Source of the DNA: Hymenobacter citatus
GTDB taxonomy: Bacteria; Bacteroidota; Bacteroidia; Cytophagales; Hymenobacteraceae
Length of the DNA stretch: 64,000 nucleotides
Reading direction: 5' to 3'
Assembly (NCBI RefSeq): GCF_014333615.1
Contig: NZ_JACSCY010000011.1
Location: 98,082 to 162,081, forward strand
The stretch's first letter is position 1. Every line of letters begins with the position of its first letter. The position numbers and the translations under genes were made by a program. Below the pieces are notes generated by a model, which did no database searches, was not told the DNA's origin, and saw nothing but the letters and a program-made list of their open reading frames with translations. Positions 16,415 through 23,665 of the stretch are shown one piece after another.

Positions 16415-18460
16415 ATGCGTCTTTCCCTACCCTCCTCCCTTGCGGCCCTGCTCCTGTTGCTTTGCTTGCCATCAGTCGCACAATCGCCCGACCCGTGGGT
16501 GCTATCGGCCGACAAAGTGGATCCGGCGGCTTATTACGGCGTGACGGTGGCCAACGGTATGCTGGGCGTGGTGTCGTCGCCCGAGCCGTTTAAGGTGAAA
16601 AGCGTGGTGCTGGCTGGCGCCTACGACCAGTATGGCCGGGGTAGGGTCAGCAATTTCCTCAACGGCTTCAACCTGCTGAACATGTACTTGGAAATTGACG
16701 GTCGGCGGCTGGGCCCGGCCGACGCCCGCAACTTCCGGCAGCAGCTCGATATGCGGGGCGCCTCGCTTACCACCACCTTCGACTATGGCGACAAGGCAAC
16801 CATCAGCTACACCTACCGCGCCTTGCGACACCTCCCCTACTGCGTGCTGATGGACGTAACCATCACCGCCAAAAAAGACCTCACCCTAACGGCCGCCAGC
16901 GTAATGGAAGCTCCTGATGCGCTACGCGACGTGCAGAACTACTACAACGAAATCGACCGCCCGCACGTCACCATCAGCCTGCTTACCTCCACAGCCCGCA
17001 GCCCTACCGGTAAGCTGCAACTGTGCGCCAGCACTAGCTTCTTATTCTCGGAACCGCACGGGCAGGAGCCGCGTGTCATTCATGAGATGTGGGACAGCAA
17101 CATGCACCTGATGAAGTTCGGCAAAACGCTGAAGGCGGGGCAGGCTTATACCTACGGTGTGACGGGCGCTACCCTCACCTCCGCCCACGACGCCGACCCC
17201 TTGAATCAGGTAGAGCGCCTCACGGTGTTTGCCCGGCTGGAAGGCAAGGAGCGTCTACTGGCTTTCCACCAGAAAGCCTGGCAAGACCTGTGGCAAAGCG
17301 ACATTCAGATTACCGGCGACGCGCAGGCCCAGCAGGACGTGCACAGCATGCTCTACCACCTCTACAGCTTCTCGCGGGCCGGCACCGATTTTTCGCCTTC
17401 GCCCATGGGCCTCTCGGGCTTGGGCTACAACGGCCACGTGTTCTGGGATACGGATCTGTGGATGTTTCCGGCCCTACTGGTGCTGCACCCCGAAATTGCG
17501 AAGTCGCTGGTGGAATACCGGTTCAACCGGCTGGAAGCAGCCCGGCGCAACGCGTTTGCGCACGGCTACCAGGGCGCCATGTTTCCGTGGGAAAGTGCCG
17601 ACTCGGGCGTGGAGGAAACGCCGGTGTGGGCGCTGAGCGGGCCGTTTGAGCACCATATCTCGGCCGATGTGGCGCTGGCCGCCTGGCAATATTACTGCGT
17701 GACGCAGGACAGAGCCTGGCTCCGCGAGAAAGGCTGGCCCATCTTGCAAGCCACCGCCGACTTTTGGGCCAGCAGGGTAGAGCGCAACGGCCCCGGCCAC
17801 TACGACATCAAGAACGTGGTAGCCGCCGATGAGTGGGCTGAAAACGTGGACAACAACGCCTTCACCAATGCCGCCGCCAAAGTAAATCTGCAAAATGCCA
17901 CTGCCGCGGCCAAGCTGCTAGGCCTACCCGCCAACCCCGACTGGGCGCTGGTGGCCCAAAACATTCCTATCCTGCGCCTACCCAATGGCGTGACACAGGA
18001 ACACGCCACCTACCAAGGCGAGGGCATCAAGCAGGGCGACGTCAATTTACTGGCCTACCCGCTGAAGGTGATTACCGATCCAGCACAAATCAGAAAAGAC
18101 CTGGAGTACTACGAAACCCGCGTGCCCAACGAAGGCACTCCGGCCATGACCCAGGCCATTTTTGCCTTGCTCTATGCCCGCCTGGGCGATGGTGCAAAGG
18201 CGCGGCAGTTTTTTCGGGATGCATACGAGCCTAATCTGCTGCCGCCATTCCGGGTTATTGCCGAAACCAAGGGCGGCACAAACCCCTACTTTGCTACGGG
18301 CGCGGGCGGGGTACTGCAAGCCGTGCTAATGGGCTTTGGCGGGCTTGACATTACACCCGCTGGCATTGTGCAACGCAAAACCACGTTGCCTACCGGCTGG
18401 CAATCGGTGAAGATAACGGGGATAGGTCCGCAGCACAAAACGTATTCTGTTGCCCGCTGA
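16415..18460 (+). CDS. GH65 family glycosidase, probable alpha-1,2-glucosidase (kojibiose hydrolase-like)
   Basis: A 681-residue periplasmic glycosidase with a signal peptide (MRLSLPSSLAALLLLLCLPSVAQ); the ATG at 16415 is chosen for it. The GH65 fold is shown by VANGMLGVVSSPEPF, the substrate-binding motif HVFWDTDLWMFP, and the acid-residue motif DEWAENVDNNAFTN with glutamate 473. A second glutamate at 617 lies in IAETKGGTNPYFATGAGG. As I recall, the Flavobacterium johnsoniae GH65 kojibiose hydrolase uses glutamates at nearly the same positions (472 and 616), and its length is about the same. A hydrolase rather than a phosphorylase is therefore likely. It completes a SusC-SusD-GH65 locus. The linkage specificity is inferred. 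Confidence 0.85.
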   Translation: MRLSLPSSLAALLLLLCLPSVAQSPDPWVLSADKVDPAAYYGVTVANGMLGVVSSPEPFKVKSVVLAGAYDQYGRGRVSNFLNGFNLLNMYLEIDGRRLGPADARNFRQQLDMRGASLTTTFDYGDKATISYTYRALRHLPYCVLMDVTITAKKDLTLTAASVMEAPDALRDVQNYYNEIDRPHVTISLLTSTARSPTGKLQLCASTSFLFSEPHGQEPRVIHEMWDSNMHLMKFGKTLKAGQAYTYGVTGATLTSAHDADPLNQVERLTVFARLEGKERLLAFHQKAWQDLWQSDIQITGDAQAQQDVHSMLYHLYSFSRAGTDFSPSPMGLSGLGYNGHVFWDTDLWMFPALLVLHPEIAKSLVEYRFNRLEAARRNAFAHGYQGAMFPWESADSGVEETPVWALSGPFEHHISADVALAAWQYYCVTQDRAWLREKGWPILQATADFWASRVERNGPGHYDIKNVVAADEWAENVDNNAFTNAAAKVNLQNATAAAKLLGLPANPDWALVAQNIPILRLPNGVTQEHATYQGEGIKQGDVNLLAYPLKVITDPAQIRKDLEYYETRVPNEGTPAMTQAIFALLYARLGDGAKARQFFRDAYEPNLLPPFRVIAETKGGTNPYFATGAGGVLQAVLMGFGGLDITPAGIVQRKTTLPTGWQSVKITGIGPQHKTYSVAR

Positions 18461-18474
18461 TGTTGCTAGCTAGT

Positions 18475-19569
18475 CTACCGTATGGTTTGCTGCCGCAGCC
18501 AGGTCAGCAAGTCGCTTACGTAGCCGGGAGCCGGCTGGGGCCACTGCCACTGGCCTTGGGCATTGGTGTAGCCTACCACCGTCAGGTTGCGGTTGGCATT
18601 AGGGTAGAGGCGCACGGTGCTGGCCCTACCCTTCAGCGCCGGGCGCAGGTATCGGACACTCTCCCGCACATTCAGGGTAGTATCGGCCGCGCCGTAGAGG
18701 CCCAACACGGGCAGCTGCCGAGCCAGTAGCTGGAATGGCTGCGCCTGAGCCCGCGACACGACGGGCACGCCTTCCAGCACCGCAAACCGGCATTTGGATT
18801 GGGCTTGCAACGCCGCTTGCGTAGCCAGCGCCGCATTGGCACCGCGCACCCACAAGCCCACATGGGCCGTATCGATGCTGCTCTCGGTGCGGCAGGCGGC
18901 TAGCCCGGCACTGGTGGTATGGTAGGCCACCGAATCGGCCGCATTGGCTGAATCGGCGGCTACGGCTGGCAGGAGTAGCACCACGAAGCCGTGGCGGGCC
19001 AGCAAGTCGGCGCGGGTAGCGGCGGCGCCTGCCGTAGCCTGGTCGGGTAGTATCACCACTGCCGGGTAGCGCAGCGCCGTATCCTGCGGAATCAGCAGCG
19101 AGGCCATAGACTTGACCGCCAGCCCTGGAAGCCGTACCGACTGCTCGCGATAGGGCCGCGGGGCCGCTTGCCCGCGCCGTACCCACACAAACTGTGTCTG
19201 AATGGTGTCCCAGGTGAAAATGCCGCGCAGGAAGTCGCCCTCGCGCACAGCATTCACCGTGATGCTACCCGGCTGCCCTGGCTGCTGCTCGAAGTGCAGC
19301 TGCGGCTCCCGGTAGCGCAGGTTGGCCACGGGAAAACTGATACCAGGAATTTCGGGGAAGTGCATGTCGGCCTGAATCTGGCCCGGCGTTGTTTCGCGCA
19401 CATCCAGTACCACCCGCAAATCGGTGCCTTGATACGTAACGGGTCCCTCAAAGTGACCCGTCAGAACCGGCAAATCCGCTTTCTCGGGCTGACTTGAACA
19501 GGCACTCAACAGCAGTATTATGCTCAGCCATCCTACCCGGCATAGCACCTCTACCCCCACCGCCGACAT
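18475..19569 (-). CDS. alpha/beta-hydrolase-fold lipoprotein lacking catalytic residues
   Basis: A 364-residue lipoprotein (lipobox LLLSAC, cysteine 24); the ATG at 19569 is chosen for the signal. The first ~130 residues are a beta-rich domain like those preceding bacterial acyl hydrolases. The rest follows the alpha/beta hydrolase pattern (YPAVVILPDQA, HGFVVLLLPAVAA, LPVLGLYGAADTTLNV). Where the nucleophile elbow GxSxG is expected the sequence is VGLWVRGANAAL, with no serine. The usual Gly-x-Asn-His near the end is PNANRNL, with no histidine. The aspartate of GAADTTLN is kept. It is probably not a hydrolase any more, or it uses another mechanism. Convergent with the GH65 gene, stops 14 bases apart. 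Confidence 0.7.
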   Translation of the reverse strand: MSAVGVEVLCRVGWLSIILLLSACSSQPEKADLPVLTGHFEGPVTYQGTDLRVVLDVRETTPGQIQADMHFPEIPGISFPVANLRYREPQLHFEQQPGQPGSITVNAVREGDFLRGIFTWDTIQTQFVWVRRGQAAPRPYREQSVRLPGLAVKSMASLLIPQDTALRYPAVVILPDQATAGAAATRADLLARHGFVVLLLPAVAADSANAADSVAYHTTSAGLAACRTESSIDTAHVGLWVRGANAALATQAALQAQSKCRFAVLEGVPVVSRAQAQPFQLLARQLPVLGLYGAADTTLNVRESVRYLRPALKGRASTVRLYPNANRNLTVVGYTNAQGQWQWPQPAPGYVSDLLTWLRQQTIR

Positions 19570-19657
19570 GGTTATTCTTAGTACCGATATACTTTTGGTA
19601 AGATTATTCACACCACAAAGGTAACGCTGCCACCGAATGCATCGTATCCGGCCGCCC

Positions 19658-20194
19658 TCATAGCCCTTTGCGCAGAATTAAATCTGTCTGCACATCAGAG
19701 CCCAGCGTGAAGTCGTGCTGGCCAATTTCTTTGAAGCCGAACCGTTTGTAAAAGCCAATAGCGCGCGTATTTCGCTCCCACACGCCCAGCACCACCGTGC
19801 GGCATCCGTGCGCCCGAGCTTCTTCTAGGGTCCGGCGCATCAGGGCAGCACCTAAGCCAGTGCCTACCCAATCTTCGCGCACGTAGAGGCGCGCTATTTC
19901 CAGGCGGTTATCCACCGCTTTGCCCGGTTCCAAGCCCAGGTCCGATTTCAAACGGAGCATAGCATAGCCCACTAGCTCCTGCTGCATTTGAGCTAACAGG
20001 AAAATGACACTGGGATCTTGCAGCTCCTGTAGCTGTTGCTCTGCCCCGAAGGTAGTCGCCAAGTAGGCGTCCATGTCAGCAGGTGTATTATCGGCAGCAA
20101 ACGTCTCATAAAACGTCTGGCGACCCAAGGCAGCGAGCTTCTCGGCCGTTTCGGGGGTGCGCTTTGCTACCAGTATGCGAAGGGGTAGGGACAT
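19658..20194 (-). CDS. GNAT family N-acetyltransferase
   Basis: A 178-residue cytoplasmic acetyltransferase using acetyl-CoA. The acetyl-CoA-binding loop appears as VREDWVGTGLGAALMRR (motif A), preceded by a typical beta4 (EIARLYV) and followed by CRTVVLGVWERNTRAIGFYKRFGFKEIG (motif B). The ATG at 20194 is chosen over an upstream frame because the fold begins there. The closest remembered style is the SpeG/Bacillus-type diamine or protein acetyltransferase group, but the acceptor cannot be told. It follows the two small membrane proteins on the same strand. Confidence 0.85.
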   Translation of the reverse strand: MSLPLRILVAKRTPETAEKLAALGRQTFYETFAADNTPADMDAYLATTFGAEQQLQELQDPSVIFLLAQMQQELVGYAMLRLKSDLGLEPGKAVDNRLEIARLYVREDWVGTGLGAALMRRTLEEARAHGCRTVVLGVWERNTRAIGFYKRFGFKEIGQHDFTLGSDVQTDLILRKGL

Positions 20195-20207
20195 AACTCT
20201 AGTGAAA

Positions 20208-20435
20208 TCAACGACGCAGGCGACGAATGCCCCATCTTCCAAGCCACAAAGATACCAGTATGGCCAGTGCCAGCGTCAGCAGGTAGCCAATGGTATTGCC
20301 GGTAGCTAAACTGGTAGTAGGCGCTGCCGGGGGAGCCATTAGATACGTGATGGTGCTTACTAACACGCGCACCAGTAGAGCAGCGCTCAGTAGCAGCGCC
20401 ACAACGCCCAGCAGTTTCGGCACAACAGGACTCAA
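20208..20435 (-). CDS. small two-helix membrane protein
   Basis: A 75-residue hydrophobic protein that I do not recognise. It has two transmembrane stretches (LLGVVALLLSAALLVRVLV and IGYLLTLALAILVSLWLG) and a basic tail RRLRR. The start is a TTG at 20435 that overlaps the stop of the upstream gene as TTGA, suggesting translational coupling. The function is unknown. Confidence 0.5.
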   Translation of the reverse strand: MSPVVPKLLGVVALLLSAALLVRVLVSTITYLMAPPAAPTTSLATGNTIGYLLTLALAILVSLWLGRWGIRRLRR

Positions 20436-20659
20436 TCCAGCAGATTATTTTTGCCGCGACGCATTTCCCAACCGGCCCGCAAAAAGTAGCCCGCCAGAAT
20501 TAGCAAGGCAATATTGATGACAAAGCCGAAGGTATTGAAATTGCCTGCCTGCCACTCGGTGTAGCGGCCAAACAACAAGTACAGTTCCACCAGTAGCAGT
20601 ACGCCACCAACCAGCAAATGAATAGTACCGCCGGAGCGAGAATTGGGCGTTGCAGCCAT
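20432..20659 (-). CDS. small two-helix membrane protein
   Basis: A 75-residue protein of unknown function. The ATG at 20659 begins a polar N-terminus (MAATPNSRSGGTI) followed by two hydrophobic segments (LLVGGVLLLVELYLLFG and TFGFVINIALLILAGYFL) and a charged C-terminus. It overlaps the next small membrane protein by four bases (TTGA), so the pair is probably made together. A longer frame to 20734 adds residues with no signal and would run toward the tRNA promoter. Confidence 0.55.
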   Translation of the reverse strand: MAATPNSRSGGTIHLLVGGVLLLVELYLLFGRYTEWQAGNFNTFGFVINIALLILAGYFLRAGWEMRRGKNNLLD

Positions 20660-20739
20660 AATTGAAAGAAAGAAGCGGTTGGGAACCAGAGAGGCGCTTG
20701 CCAGCGCAAGCAACCTATAGAAACCCATACGCACAAGTA

Positions 20740-20769
20740 TTGGAAATTGGTTTCTGCGGTGTATTTTTG
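20740..20769 (+). promoter_or_regulatory. promoter of tRNA-Gly
   Basis: TTGG (20740-20743), an 18-base spacer, and TATTTTTG (20762-20769) fit the Bacteroidota TTG...TAnnTTTG promoter. The tRNA gene begins 17 bases after the box. Confidence 0.7.
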
Positions 20770-20786
20770 CCTTACCAAGTATTTCA

Positions 20787-20859
20787 GCGAGAGTAGCTCA
20801 GTTGGTAGAGCATCAGCTTCCCAAGCTGAGGGTCGCGAGTTCGAGCCTCGTTTCTCGCT
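20787..20859 (+). tRNA. tRNA-Gly (anticodon CCC)
   Basis: A 73-base cloverleaf. The acceptor arms GCGAGAG and TTCTCGC pair with one G-U. The D arm is GCTCAGTTGGTAGAGC. The anticodon stem TCAGC/GCTGA encloses the 7-base loop TTCCCAA with anticodon CCC. The T arm carries GTTCGAGCC. CCA is not encoded. It reads the glycine codon GGG. A promoter lies just upstream and an intrinsic terminator just downstream. Confidence 0.95.
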
Positions 20860-20868
20860 CATTTGTAT

Positions 20869-20907
20869 AAAAGCCACTTATCCCAACGCAGGTAAGTGGC
20901 TTTTTTT
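20869..20907 (+). terminator. intrinsic terminator after tRNA-Gly
   Basis: AAAAGCCACTTA pairs exactly with TAAGTGGCTTTT over a 12-base loop, followed by more T residues. It lies 10 bases after the tRNA. Confidence 0.9.
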
Positions 20908-21237
20908 ATGCGGTACAATGGGTGGAAATAGAAAATCAGCTTATTGTTTGTTTGACTCTGCTTTTCTAAGCAGCAGTATTTATATAACTATTCACAGTCA
21001 AATAGTCATCTACATTTCATTGAGTTCTGAGCACTTTCGCACATAACCTATTGCCTGATATAATTTTATTGAAAATGTATTACAAAGCATAGCACTATTT
21101 TAATTTATATTATATTAATAAAATTACATTTTTTCGTTGATTAATTAGGTATACAGGAAGAAATTGGCGCTATTGGGCTTTGTAACTGCTTGTTAACAGA
21201 CAGTTACAAAGCCATTCATCCACTCTTACTTCCTTTC
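20908..21237. other. AT-rich intergenic region before the subtilase gene
   Basis: About 330 bases, strongly AT-rich, without a credible gene; a 99-codon frame crossing the tRNA and this region has no family features. Close to the protease start there is a perfect 13-base inverted repeat, GGCTTTGTAACTG (21176-21188) and CAGTTACAAAGCC (21201-21213), with a 12-base loop. It could be a leader hairpin or an operator. Confidence 0.55.
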
Positions 21238-22737
21238 ATGTATACCAAACCTCTTACCCAAAAAATCCTTCCTCTATTCAGCTTAGGCTTGCTTTTTACG
21301 TTTGGCTGCGCGAAAGAAGACCTGACGCCTACCGAAGATTTCAGTGCTACTTCTGCCCAACAAGCCACGCAAGATGGTCCTACCGTTACGCTAGACTCTA
21401 AACGGTACATTATCATTGCCTCCGGCGACCAATTGCCTAGCGACATTACTGCTCGGGCTAAATCGGCCAATGGCACCGTCACCTCGCTGCTTAGCGAGGC
21501 AGGCATTGCCGTTGCTACCTCCGATGACCCACAATTCGCCGCCAAGGCTTCCAAAATTACCGGCGTACGCTCTGTGGTGCGCGACTTCACCTACCAGGCT
21601 TTCGATCCACAAAAGGAGCGCTCGGCCGATGTAGCTGCCAACAACGTGAACCCGCCCAGCACCGGTGACAGCAACCCCTACTTCCCGCTGCAATGGGGCC
21701 ACACGGCCATTCAGGCACCGCAAGCCTGGAACACGGGCGCACAAGGCGAAGGCGTAGTGGTAGCTGACCTAGACAGCGGCTTCGACCTGACCCACCCCGA
21801 TTTGCAGCCCAACATTGTAGGTAGCGTGTCGTTTGTGCCCGGCGAAGATGCTCAGTTTCGGGGCGCAGGCTCCAGCCACGGCACCCACACGGCTGGTACT
21901 ATTGCCGCGGCCGACAACAACATTGGCGTTATTGGCGTGGCACCTAAGTCCAAGCTTCTGCTAGTTAAAGTACTGCGTGACAGCGGATCAGGCTCGTTTT
22001 CCTGGATGATGAGCGGCATTGTGTATGCGGTGCAGAACAACGCAAAAGTCATCAATCTGAGCCTGGGTGCGGCCTTCCTGCGCAATGGCAAGTTCCTGAA
22101 TGACAACGGCACACCAAACGATCCATCGGATGACTTTATCGAGCACGATGCCAAAGGCACGCAGGAGTTGCTGGTAGCCATCAGCAAGGTAACCAGCTAC
22201 GCTGCCAAGCAGGGCGTTACCATCATTGCATCGGCGGGCAACGATGCCAACAATGGCAACAAAGATCAGTCACTGGTACACATTCCGGCCGATGCCACGG
22301 GCGTTATCTCGATTTCGGCCACTGGCCCCATGGGCTGGGCGCTGAATCCGCTCACAACGAATCTGGACCGGTTGGCTTCGTACTCCAATTACGGCACGTC
22401 GGCCATCGATTTTGCAGCTCCTGGCGGCGACTTCGCCTACCCCGGCAGTGAGATAGTGGTCTTCAAAGGGGTGCGCCAGTACGTATGGGCCCTCGATATG
22501 GTGCTGAGCACGGCCAAGAATGGTGGCTATACCTGGATGGCGGGCACCAGCATGGCTGCTCCGCATGCTACTGGGGTAGCCGCCCTCATCATTGGCAAAA
22601 ACGGCGGCCAAATGGACCCTGCCCGCGTGAAAGCAGTTCTGCGCGCTTCGGCTGACGACCTGGGCAAGCCCGGCCGCGACGCCGCCTACGGCCACGGCCG
22701 CGTGAATGCCTTCCGTGCAGTATCGCAGGCACTATAG
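21238..22737 (+). CDS. S8 family subtilisin-like protease, lipoprotein
   Basis: A 499-residue exported serine protease. The ATG at 21238 gives a signal ending in FTFGC (lipidated cysteine at residue 24). An inhibitor I9-like propeptide follows (about 50-130, KRYIIIASGDQLP to GVRSVVRDF). The catalytic triad is intact: aspartate 179 in DLDSGFDLTHPD, histidine 214 in SSHGTHTAGT, serine 438 in AGTSMAAPHATG, with the oxyanion asparagine 335 in ASAGND. It is probably activated by propeptide removal at the cell surface. No sorting domain follows the catalytic domain. A bidirectional terminator lies just downstream. The substrate is unknown. Confidence 0.93.
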   Translation: MYTKPLTQKILPLFSLGLLFTFGCAKEDLTPTEDFSATSAQQATQDGPTVTLDSKRYIIIASGDQLPSDITARAKSANGTVTSLLSEAGIAVATSDDPQFAAKASKITGVRSVVRDFTYQAFDPQKERSADVAANNVNPPSTGDSNPYFPLQWGHTAIQAPQAWNTGAQGEGVVVADLDSGFDLTHPDLQPNIVGSVSFVPGEDAQFRGAGSSHGTHTAGTIAAADNNIGVIGVAPKSKLLLVKVLRDSGSGSFSWMMSGIVYAVQNNAKVINLSLGAAFLRNGKFLNDNGTPNDPSDDFIEHDAKGTQELLVAISKVTSYAAKQGVTIIASAGNDANNGNKDQSLVHIPADATGVISISATGPMGWALNPLTTNLDRLASYSNYGTSAIDFAAPGGDFAYPGSEIVVFKGVRQYVWALDMVLSTAKNGGYTWMAGTSMAAPHATGVAALIIGKNGGQMDPARVKAVLRASADDLGKPGRDAAYGHGRVNAFRAVSQAL

Positions 22738-22759
22738 CCCTACCGCATTACACACAACA

Positions 22760-22797
22760 AAAAAGCCCCGCTGGCCTCTGTGCCGGCGGGGCTTTTT
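22760..22797. terminator. bidirectional intrinsic terminator
   Basis: AAAAAGCCCCGC and GCGGGGCTTTTT form a perfect stem flanked by A and T runs on both sides. It sits between the protease gene and the end of the convergent NRPS/PKS operon and can serve both. Confidence 0.9.
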
Positions 22798-22823
22798 GTT
22801 GCCCGGTGTTTGATTTCACCTTC

Positions 22824-23603
22824 CTAATTGCCTAGTATTGTCTGATACCATAGCGGCTGTAGATGATAAAAAACAGGCCTCATTGCTGTGACAGTTGCAG
22901 GGTAGGCTAGTGCGCCCAAGTGTTGCGCGTCGACTATGAAGCTAGCCAGCACCCAACTGGCATACCGCTGCGTTTGCGCCTGCGGCACGGTGTGCATACC
23001 GTCTAAAGCGGGTAGACCACCGAAGTAGTCATCGATACCTGTGCCCAGCGCCTTTGCCATTGCTTCCTTGCGGGTCCAGGACTGAAAGAAAGCCACGGCC
23101 GGGTCTTTGGCAGCAGCAACATACTGCTGCTCTGGTTCAGAAAAGCAGCTTGCTGCTACATCGCCGTACGCAAACTCCGGCTTTATTTTTTCGATATCTA
23201 CCCCTACCTCTGCTCGGGCAATAGCTACTATCAGCCACGCATCGTCGTACGAAATAGAAAGATGCCACTCTGGCGCGTTGGCGCAGTACAGCTTGCCGGC
23301 TTGACTAGTAGCTAATTCTACCATTTCTGCGGGCCTCCCCATCAGATTGCCCAGCACCAAGCGCAGGGTAGCACGCCCAAGCAAAAACCGCTCGGCATGC
23401 CTGGCGTGATAATACCCCGCCGCCCGTCGTTGCTCACCTGCTTGCACGTATTTCCCTAGACAGCCGGCTACTTCAGCATAGTCAGCTACCTGTACCCTGA
23501 ACACCATGGGCGCAGCTACGGGCGGCAGCTGCACCGCACGTTGCCACTCCGCGTGGGCAATAGTTGTGCAGTTGATAGAAATAGAGCAAGCCTCTGTCGG
23601 CAT
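22824..23603 (-). CDS. 4'-phosphopantetheinyl transferase (Sfp-type)
   Basis: A 259-residue enzyme that moves the phosphopantetheine arm from coenzyme A to the conserved serine of carrier proteins. The superfamily motifs are clear: WHLSISYDDAWLIVAI, VGVDIEKI (magnesium-binding acidic residues) and FFQSWTRKEAMAKALGTG (the W-x-x-K-E-A signature). It is the last gene of the minus-strand biosynthetic run, 62 bases after the NRPS gene. The evident job is to activate the three carrier domains of the two synthetases; it may also serve other pathways. Confidence 0.93.
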   Translation of the reverse strand: MPTEACSISINCTTIAHAEWQRAVQLPPVAAPMVFRVQVADYAEVAGCLGKYVQAGEQRRAAGYYHARHAERFLLGRATLRLVLGNLMGRPAEMVELATSQAGKLYCANAPEWHLSISYDDAWLIVAIARAEVGVDIEKIKPEFAYGDVAASCFSEPEQQYVAAAKDPAVAFFQSWTRKEAMAKALGTGIDDYFGGLPALDGMHTVPQAQTQRYASWVLASFIVDAQHLGALAYPATVTAMRPVFYHLQPLWYQTILGN

Positions 23604-23665
23604 ACATCACTATAAAAAGCTGCTTATAAGCATACGCAAGTCTATTCTATCCTAATGATAAACAG

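Noticed and set aside
20747..21046. A 99-codon frame crossing tRNA-Gly
   Set aside because: It reads through the tRNA and its terminator; there is no protein-family signal.
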